In this document: positions 58,547-64,000 of the stretch, in pieces
Numbering within the stretch: the first letter of the stretch is position 1
Layout: each line of letters opens with the position of its first letter
Assembly: GCA_900544405.1 (NCBI GenBank)
Contig: UQVA01000004.1
Coordinates: forward strand, 46,627 to 110,626
Direction of reading: 5' to 3'
Origin: an uncultured Eubacteriales bacterium
GTDB lineage: Bacteria; Bacillota; Clostridia; Oscillospirales; Oscillospiraceae
DNA length: 64,000 nucleotides
The notes under the pieces: generated by a model
What the model was told of the DNA's origin: nothing
The model's database searches: none
The model's input: only the letters and a program-made list of their open reading frames with translations
Program-made: the position numbers and the translations under genes

Positions 58547-59575
58547 ATGAGCGATACCATTCAAGCAGCCACCCCCGCAAAGAAGCGGATGCTCTCCGGC
58601 ATCAAGCCCAGCGGCGATCTGACCCTGGGCAGCTATCTGGGTGCCATTCGAAATTGGGCCGAGCGGGCGGAGGAATACGACTGTTTCTATTTTATGGCGG
58701 ACCTGCACGCCATCACCGTCCGGCAGAACCCGGCGGACCTGCGGCGGCGGACGTTGGAGCAGCTGGCCCAGTACATTGCCTGCGGCCTGGACCCGGAGAA
58801 GAACACGCTGTTCATTCAGAGCCATGTCCATCAGCATGCCGAGCTGGGCTGGGTGCTGGATTGCTACTCTATGTTCGGTGAACTGAGCCGGATGACCCAG
58901 TTCAAGGATAAATCCGCAAAAAATGCCGACAATATTAACGGCGGCCTCTTTACCTACCCGGCTCTGATGGCGGCGGACATTCTGCTTTATCAGCCGGACC
59001 TGGTTCCCGTGGGCGAGGACCAGAAGCAGCACGTGGAGCTGTGCCATACCATTGCCCGCCGGTTCAACGGCATTTACGGCGACGTGTTCAAGCTGCCGGA
59101 GCCCTTCGTGCCTAAGGTCGGCGCACGTATCATGAGCCTGACCAACCCTGCGGCGAAGATGTCCAAGTCTGAAAACGAGGACACCGGCCGGGTGCTGGTC
59201 ATGGACAGTCCGGACACCATCATGCGCCAGTTCAAGCGGGCCATCACCGACTCCGACACGGAGAACTGCGTGCATTTCGACAAGGAAAACAAGCCCGGCG
59301 TGTCCAACCTGATGACCATTTACGCCGCCTGCACCGGCAAGACCTACGAGGAGATCGAGCAGGAGTTCGCCGGGAAGGGCTACGGGGCCTTCAAGCCCGC
59401 CGTGGGCGAGTGTGTGGTGGAGACCCTCCGGCCCATCCGGGAGGAGGCCAGCCGCCTGATGCAGGACAAGGCATATCTTGAAAGCGTGTACCGTGCCGGT
59501 GCCGAGAAGGCATCCTATGTGGCCGAAAAGACCCTACGGAAGGTCTACAAGAAAGTGGGCTTCGTGGCTCGATAA
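58547..59575 (+). CDS. trpS: Tryptophanyl-tRNA synthetase
   Basis: TrpS charges tRNA-Trp. The 342-residue class I synthetase has the HIGH-equivalent KPSGDLTLGSYLGA, the DLHAITV and QSHVHQHAELGW blocks, PVGEDQKQHVEL, and KMSKS intact. ATG 58547 is 9 bases after AAGGA; two earlier in-frame ATGs fall at or upstream of the transcription start. No T-box leader is visible in the short 5' region, so tryptophan control is not by T-box here. Confidence 0.95.
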   Translation: MSDTIQAATPAKKRMLSGIKPSGDLTLGSYLGAIRNWAERAEEYDCFYFMADLHAITVRQNPADLRRRTLEQLAQYIACGLDPEKNTLFIQSHVHQHAELGWVLDCYSMFGELSRMTQFKDKSAKNADNINGGLFTYPALMAADILLYQPDLVPVGEDQKQHVELCHTIARRFNGIYGDVFKLPEPFVPKVGARIMSLTNPAAKMSKSENEDTGRVLVMDSPDTIMRQFKRAITDSDTENCVHFDKENKPGVSNLMTIYAACTGKTYEEIEQEFAGKGYGAFKPAVGECVVETLRPIREEASRLMQDKAYLESVYRAGAEKASYVAEKTLRKVYKKVGFVAR

Positions 59576-59593
59576 GTTCGGAAAAAAGAGAAA

Positions 59594-59636
59594 ATGGGTG
59601 TGCGGCACTGGGCGGCACACCCATTTTTGCTTTTCT
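59594..59636. terminator. Bidirectional terminator between trpS and the proline-rich gene operon
   Basis: A 10-bp stem ATGGGTGTGC/GCACACCCAT; plus strand tail TTTTGCTTTTC, minus strand tail TTTCTCTTTTTT. Serves both converging operons. Confidence 0.9.
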
Positions 59637-59655
59637 TTTCCGGGAAACTTCGTTT

Positions 59656-59952
59656 TCACGCCAGGGCAAAATAAAGGGCGACAGTCAGACCTGCGGTGCT
59701 GTCGTCGGGGCTGGTGGCCAGAATCAGCAGCAAAATGAGCAGGTCCTCCCGGTCCATGCCGGAGGGCAGCCACCGGCTCAGCAGGTCCCCCAAAGGCCCC
59801 GGTGGTCCCATAGGAGGCCTTGGAGGCCGGTCCGGTGGGGGCAGGGGAGGCCCCGCCGGCCCCGGAGGAGCAGGCGGGGGTGCGGGCGGTTTCGGTGCCC
59901 CGTCCATCCGGCGGTAGGTGCCGTCACCCTGGGGAACGTAGCGGTTATACAT
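59656..59952 (-). CDS. Proline-rich small protein with hydrophobic tail
   Basis: A 98-residue protein starting MYNRYVPQGDGTYRRMD, then a run of about 40 residues rich in Pro with PP and PPAPP spacing, then LGDLLSRWLPSGMDREDLLI and a hydrophobic end LLILATSPDDSTAG...ALYFALA. No family certain; short proteins of this layout (RYVPQGDG start, Pro-rich middle, LLIL..LLTVALYF end) seem to recur in Clostridia, from memory. It overlaps the middle gene by 8 bases. The Pro-rich linker and hydrophobic tail suggest a membrane or assembly role, unproven. Confidence 0.7.
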   Translation of the reverse strand: MYNRYVPQGDGTYRRMDGAPKPPAPPPAPPGPAGPPLPPPDRPPRPPMGPPGPLGDLLSRWLPSGMDREDLLILLLILATSPDDSTAGLTVALYFALA

Positions 59953-60340
59953 GGCCTCCTCCTTCCAGCATGGCCGTGGCGGCTCCGGCCAGCTGGGCGG
60001 TCCGCATGGCGTTTTCCAGCCGGGCCAGCCGTTCCGGCCGGACGTAGGGCCGCAGGGCGTGCAATAATCTTCGGCGGTTCTCGTCCAGGGCGCTCTGGCC
60101 AGCCATAGCGGCCAACCGCTGCAAAACATCCGGCGAGGGTGGGGGCGCAGGCGACTTTTCCGGCCCCTTGGGCGGGGGCTTCGGGCCGTCCGGCCCTTCC
60201 GGCGGCTTCGGCGGTCCCTCCGGGGGCGTTTCGCCGGGACCCGGCGGGGCCATGCCCAGGCTTTTCGCCATGGCGGCCACCTGGGCCATGATGTTTGGGT
60301 CCGCCATCATGGCAGCCAGCTTTTCATCCAACTCCGCCAT
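59945..60340 (-). CDS. Small protein with proline-rich central linker
   Basis: A 131-residue protein. The N-terminal 30 residues are helical (AELDEKLAAMMADPNIMAQV, then AAMAKSLG), a Pro/Gly/Lys-rich linker fills about 31-70, and the C-terminal 60 residues are again helical with basic residues (LLHALRPYVRPERLARLENAM). No family recognised. The layout of two helical modules around a flexible linker is like that of scaffold or adaptor proteins. It starts 3 bases after the upstream gene's stop. Confidence 0.75.
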   Translation of the reverse strand: MAELDEKLAAMMADPNIMAQVAAMAKSLGMAPPGPGETPPEGPPKPPEGPDGPKPPPKGPEKSPAPPPSPDVLQRLAAMAGQSALDENRRRLLHALRPYVRPERLARLENAMRTAQLAGAATAMLEGGGHV

Positions 60341-60343
60341 GGC

Positions 60344-60541
60344 TCAATCCTCGCTTTGGGAAAGCAGCGGCGACAATGTGGCCCGCATGGCGGCATAGTC
60401 TCCCCGCCGGGCTTCCTCCATGGCTTTTTCCAGGGCTGCCGGGTCTGCGGAGCGGAGTTTTTCGTAAAGCTGCCGTCCTACGGGACTCTTTTGCAGGTCA
60501 GCAAGGTCTTTCTGCGAAAAATCAGGCGAATTTTCCTTCAT
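60344..60541 (-). CDS. 65-residue small helical protein
   Basis: A short charged helical protein (MKENSPDFSQKDLADLQKSP, then VGRQLYEKLRSADPAALEKA) with no hydrophobic segment. CAGGAGG is 8 bases before the ATG at 60541; an earlier ATG seven codons upstream lies in front of that site and is less likely. It is the first of three coupled genes; no clear promoter could be identified on this strand. Confidence 0.75.
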   Translation of the reverse strand: MKENSPDFSQKDLADLQKSPVGRQLYEKLRSADPAALEKAMEEARRGDYAAMRATLSPLLSQSED

Positions 60542-60546
60542 TTGGA

Positions 60547-60575
60547 TTGCCTCCTGTTCCAATGCCTGCTATAAT
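60547..60575 (+). promoter_or_regulatory. Promoter of the phosphodiesterase-coaX operon
   Basis: TTGCCT (60547-60552) and TATAAT (60570-60575) with a 17-base spacer, on the opposite strand to the proline-rich gene operon. Confidence 0.8.
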
Positions 60576-60621
60576 AAGGACACTACCCTTTACTATATGC
60601 AAAAAGAATCGCTGGTGTACT

Positions 60622-61110
60622 ATGAAAATTCTTGTTCTCTCCGACTCCCATTCCTCCCTGCGCTTCATGCGGCTGGCCCTGCAGAAGATTCGACCGGATG
60701 CGTTTATCCATCTGGGGGATTATTATCAGGACGCTCAGGCCATGGCGGAGGAGTTCCCGGAAATTCCCGGCTATTTCGTGGCGGGTAACTGCGACAGCGG
60801 CCGCACGCCCATGGGGGTCCCCCTGACCCGGCGGGAAAAGCTGGGCGGGGTGAAGCTGCTGCTGACCCACGGGCATCTGTTCCATGTGAAATACGACACC
60901 GCCGCCCTGATCCGGGAAGCGGAAACGGACCGGGTCCAGGCGGTGCTGTACGGTCACACCCATGTGCCGGACATCCGTCAGACGGAAACGGGGCTGTGGG
61001 TCGTCAATCCCGGCAGCAGCGGCCTGGCCGGTACGGCAGCGGTGCTGGAAATTGAAAACGAAAGAATCAAAGAATGTTATCTGGTGAGCCGGAGAGATTT
61101 GGAGGAATAA
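60622..61110 (+). CDS. YfcE/MJ0936-type metallophosphoesterase
   Basis: A 162-residue calcineurin-like phosphodiesterase. Metal-ligand motifs in order: SDSHSS, HLGDYYQD, GNCD, LTHGH and YGHTHVPD, all intact. Small proteins of this type hydrolyse phosphodiesters; the physiological substrate is unknown. The ATG at 60622 has only a weak ribosome site. It is 3 bases before coaX. Confidence 0.88.
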   Translation: MKILVLSDSHSSLRFMRLALQKIRPDAFIHLGDYYQDAQAMAEEFPEIPGYFVAGNCDSGRTPMGVPLTRREKLGGVKLLLTHGHLFHVKYDTAALIREAETDRVQAVLYGHTHVPDIRQTETGLWVVNPGSSGLAGTAAVLEIENERIKECYLVSRRDLEE

Positions 61111-61113
61111 ATC

Positions 61114-61884
61114 ATGATTTTGACCATTGACATCGGAAACTCGAACATCGTCCTGGGCGGCGTGGAGGATACGGACATTCGCTTTGAAGCACGGCTTCGG
61201 ACGGACGCCACCAAGACCTCCGATGAGTACGCCGTGGACCTGAAAATGCTGCTGGATATTTACGCCGTGGACCCCAAGGCCATCGAGGGCATCATCATTT
61301 CCAGTGTGGTGCCGCAGGTGCTGAATTCTCTGCAGACCGCCGTGAAGAAGCTCACGGGCAAGACCAGTCTGGTGGTGGGTCCGGGGCTGAAAACCGGTCT
61401 GAACATCCTGCTGGAAAGCCCCGGACAGATGGGCGCCGACCTGGTGGCCGGAGACGTGGCGGCCCTGCTGGAGCATGAGCCGCCGCTGATCGTGGTGGAC
61501 ATGGGTACGGCCACGACATTGTCCGTGCTGGACAAGAACGGGGCGCATATTGGCGGCTGTATCTGCCCAGGCGTGAAAATTTCTCTGGACGCTCTGACGG
61601 ACAAGACCGCCCTGCTGCCCGGTTTGCAGCTGGACAAGCCCCGGCGGGCCATTGGCCGGAACACCTCCGACGCCATGCGCTCCGGCATCATGCTGGGTGC
61701 CGCCGCCATGATCGACGGCCTGGTGGAGCGGATGGAGGAGGAACTGGGCTATAAGACCACGGTCATTATGACCGGCGGCATCGCCAAGTTCGTGGCTCCC
61801 CTGTGCAAGACCCCGGTGATCTATGACCGGGACCTGATTCTGAAGGGCCTGACGGCCCTGTACCGGGAGAACCGGCGCTCATAA
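61114..61884 (+). CDS. coaX: Type III pantothenate kinase
   Basis: CoaX phosphorylates pantothenate, the first step of coenzyme A synthesis, and is insensitive to CoA feedback. The 256-residue ASKHA-fold protein has the phosphate motif DIGNSNIVLG at the N-terminus, the P-site GADLVAGDV region, VDMGTATTLSV, and GGCICPG. Its last 6 bases overlap the end of a gene on the other strand. Confidence 0.93.
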   Translation: MILTIDIGNSNIVLGGVEDTDIRFEARLRTDATKTSDEYAVDLKMLLDIYAVDPKAIEGIIISSVVPQVLNSLQTAVKKLTGKTSLVVGPGLKTGLNILLESPGQMGADLVAGDVAALLEHEPPLIVVDMGTATTLSVLDKNGAHIGGCICPGVKISLDALTDKTALLPGLQLDKPRRAIGRNTSDAMRSGIMLGAAAMIDGLVERMEEELGYKTTVIMTGGIAKFVAPLCKTPVIYDRDLILKGLTALYRENRRS

Positions 61885-62052
61885 GATCAGCAGGAACAGA
61901 ATAGTCACGATGGTCCCCAGGGCAATGGCCACGCACAGTGCGGCGTTGACCAGCTTGTTCAGCAGCTTGCCGGTCCGGACCCCCGGATAGGGGGCGGCGG
62001 AATTGCGGCGGTAAGTGGTGTAGCGGGACGAATACAATGCGGCAGTTTTCAT
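61879..62052 (-). CDS. 57-residue single-span membrane protein overlapping coaX
   Basis: This short gene reads MKTAALYSSRYTTYRRNSAA, then PYPGVRTGKLLNKLVNAALC, then VAIALGTIVTILFLLIL and TGA. AAGGAGG is 8 bases upstream of the ATG. A basic, Tyr/Arg-rich N-terminal half is followed by a hydrophobic helix (residues about 38-57), so it is probably a tail-anchored small protein. It converges on coaX, overlapping by 6 bases. I could not find a strong promoter; a TAGAAT at 62083-62088 may be the -10 box. Function unknown. Confidence 0.7.
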   Translation of the reverse strand: MKTAALYSSRYTTYRRNSAAPYPGVRTGKLLNKLVNAALCVAIALGTIVTILFLLIL

Positions 62053-62153
62053 GTTTGCGGCCTCCTTTTTCTTTGTGACCGTATTCTATCAGGAAAAGTG
62101 TCCCATAAACCGGACTGATTACCGGCGTTCAAAAAATCTTAATGTTTCCCATG

Positions 62154-62182
62154 TTGCAAGCAAGCCGAAAATGTGCTATGAT
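62154..62182 (+). promoter_or_regulatory. Promoter of the two-membrane-protein operon
   Basis: TTGCAA (62154-62159) and TATGAT (62177-62182) with a 17-base spacer. Confidence 0.85.
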
Positions 62183-62207
62183 TGGGGAAAATGAGGAGGG
62201 AGATCCT

Positions 62208-62579
62208 ATGGAAAAACAAAATTTGCAAAAGGACTCGTCCGGTATTCAGACCGTGGGCAGCGTCCTGAAGGTCATCGGAAGCTGGATCTACCGGCTGCGG
62301 AAGGTCCTGATGGCCATCCCGGTAATTTTTGCGGCCATCTATCTGGCCCGGTACAATATGGCGAACCTGCCTGCACAGGTGGGCATTGACCTGCAGACCA
62401 CCGGCGTGTACGCCCAGATGATCTCCCGGGACCTGGCGGTGCTGGGGCCGCTGGCAGTGACGGGCGGCTGTCTGTTGCTGATGTTCTGCTCCCGGCGGAC
62501 CTTTTACCCTTGGATCATCAGTATTTTCACCCTGGTGCTGCCTATTTTGCTGTATCTGACCAATGTCTACCCCAATTAA
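62208..62579 (+). CDS. Three-helix membrane protein of unknown function
   Basis: A 123-residue protein with a polar N-terminus (EKQNLQKDSSGIQTVGS) and three hydrophobic helices (about 36-50, 75-93 and 98-117). No family certain. ATG 62208 follows GAGGAGGG by 7 bases. It is followed 12 bases later by the 283-residue gene, likely a functional pair. Confidence 0.75.
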   Translation: MEKQNLQKDSSGIQTVGSVLKVIGSWIYRLRKVLMAIPVIFAAIYLARYNMANLPAQVGIDLQTTGVYAQMISRDLAVLGPLAVTGGCLLLMFCSRRTFYPWIISIFTLVLPILLYLTNVYPN

Positions 62580-62591
62580 GGAGTAAGAAGA

Positions 62592-63443
62592 ATGAAATTG
62601 AAGATCTCCTATGAGGAAAGCAAGCACTGGCGGCACATCCAGAACAAGAAGGTCATTCTGACCATCTATCTGGTGCTGCGGATTTTGGTGGTGGCCACCA
62701 TGGTGGCCCAGTTTTTCAACGGGAATTACGAGAACGTGATGCTCTGCGTGCTGACGCTGGTGCTGTTTATGCTGCCCAGCTTCTGCGAGCGGCGGCTGCA
62801 CATCGACCTGCCGGACACGCTGGAGGTCATTGTGCTGTTGTTCATTTTCTCGGCGGAAATTCTCGGTGAGATTCAGGAGTTCTACATTCTGATCCCCGGC
62901 TGGGACACGGTGCTGCACACCCTGAACGGCTTCCTCTGCGCCGCCATCGGCTTCTCCATCGTGAATATCCTCAACGAGGACAAGCATACCTCCATGCACC
63001 TGTCTCCCTTCTATATGGCCGTGACGGCGTTCTGCTTCTCCATGACCATCGGCGTTCTCTGGGAGTTCTTCGAGTGGGGCATGGATAACCTTGCGGGACT
63101 GGATATGCAGAAGGACACGGTGCTTACCGGCTTCAATACCGTTATGCTGGACCCCCAGGGCCGGAATGTGGCTTATCACGTCCGGAATGTGACGGATACC
63201 ATTCTGGTCTTTGCGGACGGATCTACCATGTCCATGGGTCTGGGTGGCTATCTGGACATCGGCCTGATGGACACCATGAAGGACCTGCTGGTGAACCTTA
63301 TCGGTGCGGTGGTGTTCTCCTTCTTTGGTTATTTCTATGTAAAGAGCAAGGGAAAGGGCAAGGTTGCCCGGAACTTCATTCCCAATGTGCTGGAGCATCC
63401 TGTGGACGGGGCGGAAACGCCGGAAAAACAGGAAGAAAAGTGA
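62592..63443 (+). CDS. DUF2238/YjdF-like polytopic membrane protein
   Basis: A 283-residue membrane protein with six to seven helices. The block PGWDTVLHTLNGFLCAAIGF and the following VLWEFFEWGMDNL resemble the conserved D-x-x-x-H...WEhhEW patterns of the DUF2238/YjdF group, whose function is unknown; conserved Asp, His and Glu in the membrane suggest a metal or catalytic site. The tail is charged (KSKGKGKVARNF). Confidence 0.75.
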   Translation: MKLKISYEESKHWRHIQNKKVILTIYLVLRILVVATMVAQFFNGNYENVMLCVLTLVLFMLPSFCERRLHIDLPDTLEVIVLLFIFSAEILGEIQEFYILIPGWDTVLHTLNGFLCAAIGFSIVNILNEDKHTSMHLSPFYMAVTAFCFSMTIGVLWEFFEWGMDNLAGLDMQKDTVLTGFNTVMLDPQGRNVAYHVRNVTDTILVFADGSTMSMGLGGYLDIGLMDTMKDLLVNLIGAVVFSFFGYFYVKSKGKGKVARNFIPNVLEHPVDGAETPEKQEEK

Positions 63444-63452
63444 AGATCAGGA

Positions 63453-63485
63453 TTCCCCGGAGCAGTGAACCGCTCCGGGGGATTT
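63453..63485 (+). terminator. Terminator of the two-membrane-protein operon
   Basis: A GC-rich stem TTCCCCGGAGC/GCTCCGGGGGA with an 8-base loop and a short TTT. Confidence 0.65.
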
Positions 63486-63527
63486 GCTGTGCTGCGGTGC
63501 GAAGGGGCAAAATCTACCGGCGTGGCA

Positions 63528-63900
63528 CGGTAGGGGCGTGGGCATGCCCCGATGCGCCAGGTAACAATGTTTGAGCAATAAAAATCGACGCAAAAGCCCG
63601 CCGGGACAGAGAAAAAGCCTTCCCCTGGAGGGTGGTGCTCCGCGCAGCGAATAAGAATCTATATGACTGCCGGTGGCAGTCATACCTCTACTACGGTGTC
63701 ACGGGCCACAGCCCGTGACGGATGAGGTCGAAGGTAACCGCATCGTACGAACTCATGGTGATAATTGATAACTTCGACCTCATCCGTCAGCCCTTGCGGG
63801 CTGCCAGCTTCTCCTCCAGGAGAAGCCTTCCCTCAGAAGTACCGGGTCGGTTCCTTTGAGTAAGGCTCCCCTGTGTAGGGGGATCCAGTGCCCCGCAGGA
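63528..63900. repeat. Dispersed structured intergenic repeat, copy D
   Basis: Shared blocks: GTAGGGGCGTGGGCATGCCCCG leader parts, AAAAATCGACGC, GGGACAGAGAAAAAG, outer arm CTTCCCCTGGAGG, GTGCTCCGCGCAGCGAAT, hairpin ATGACTGCC-GGT-GGCAGTCAT, GTCACGGGCC...GGCC-like stem CACGGGCCACAGCCCGTG, inner arms GATGAGGTCGAAG and CTTCGACCTCATC, CAGCCCTTGCGGGCTG, closing arm TTCTCCTCCAGGAGAAG (which has changed on both sides of its own stem). The gap 63486-63950 holds no gene. Confidence 0.75.
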
Positions 63901-63950
63901 AGAATATTACACAAAATACAGCACAAACCCCCACAAGGCCGAAACTGAAG

Positions 63951-64000
63951 TGACCCCCAAAAGTTAGACAATATTTTGAAGTAAAAATTGTTCAAGCAAC
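63951..64000. mobile_element. Likely terminal inverted repeat of an IS3-family element, cut by the window edge
   Basis: TGACCCCCAAAAGTTAGACA (63951-63970) matches the end sequence I recall for IS3-family (IS150-group) insertion sequences, followed by AT-rich sequence unlike its surroundings. Only the outer 50 bases are inside the window, so no transposase is visible. Confidence 0.55.

Noticed and set aside
59656..60129. Longer 157-codon reading of the last proline-rich gene
   Set aside because: Its first 59 codons overlap the middle gene in another frame and look non-native. The ATG at 59952 gives a coherent protein with coupled translation.
1..64000. tRNA, rRNA, riboswitch, T-box or CRISPR elements
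   Set aside because: I looked for clover-leaf patterns, T-box specifier hairpins ahead of gltX and trpS, and evenly spaced repeats. None was convincing by eye; a covariance-model scan would be the deciding test.

Overview
The window looks like a chromosomal segment of a GC-rich, anaerobic, gut-type Firmicute, probably Clostridia / Oscillospiraceae-like. This rests on a complete six-gene Rnf complex, strong AGGAGG ribosome sites with frequent TTG/GTG starts, sigma-A promoters with 17-bp spacers, BspA-type leucine-rich repeats, GPH sugar symport and many glycoside hydrolases. The taxonomic placement is inference. I saw no rRNA, tRNA or CRISPR array.

Layout. 1-5640: an intergenic repeat, a 41-residue Cys/Gly-rich gene and the rnfCDGEAB operon on the minus strand. 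5640-15110: a MerR regulator with its own promoter, a YgiQ radical-SAM operon, an HD phosphohydrolase, a MarR-MATE efflux pair, a HAD phosphatase and ftsH. 15110-20340: rlmB, a degenerate P-type-ATPase-like membrane protein, and an EF-G paralogue. 20340-32060: a second repeat; a TetR-PHP unit next to a membrane protein-PlsC unit that share a palindrome; a split HgdB/BadF reductase-like pair; a DinJ/YoeB toxin-antitoxin module; TtcA-like and TcdA-like tRNA-modification genes; and an HD protein. 32100-36930: a surface-modification operon with an MBOAT acyltransferase between two SGNH-like proteins carrying leucine-rich repeats. 37000-54000: a saccharide island holding a membrane-anchored permuted GH3, a 4-TM partner, GH2, GH78, a GPH symporter, a LytTR two-component system, a conventional GH3, a GT2 and Glf. 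54000-56480: a TetR-ABC exporter. 56760-64000: gltX and trpS from back-to-back promoters, a three-gene proline-rich small-protein operon, a phosphodiesterase, coaX with a convergently overlapping 57-codon gene, two membrane proteins, another repeat copy, and the end of what looks like an IS3-family element at the right edge.

How it fits together. Rnf would conserve energy from reduced ferredoxin. The sugar island would import and hydrolyse rhamnose- and glucose/galactose-containing plant glycosides under Agr-like two-component control. The MBOAT operon and Glf/GT2 genes point to envelope polysaccharide decoration. The least explained parts are the pseudo-P-type ATPase, the split BadF/HgdB system, the LRR-SGNH-MBOAT operon, the proline-rich small-protein operon and the dispersed structured repeats.
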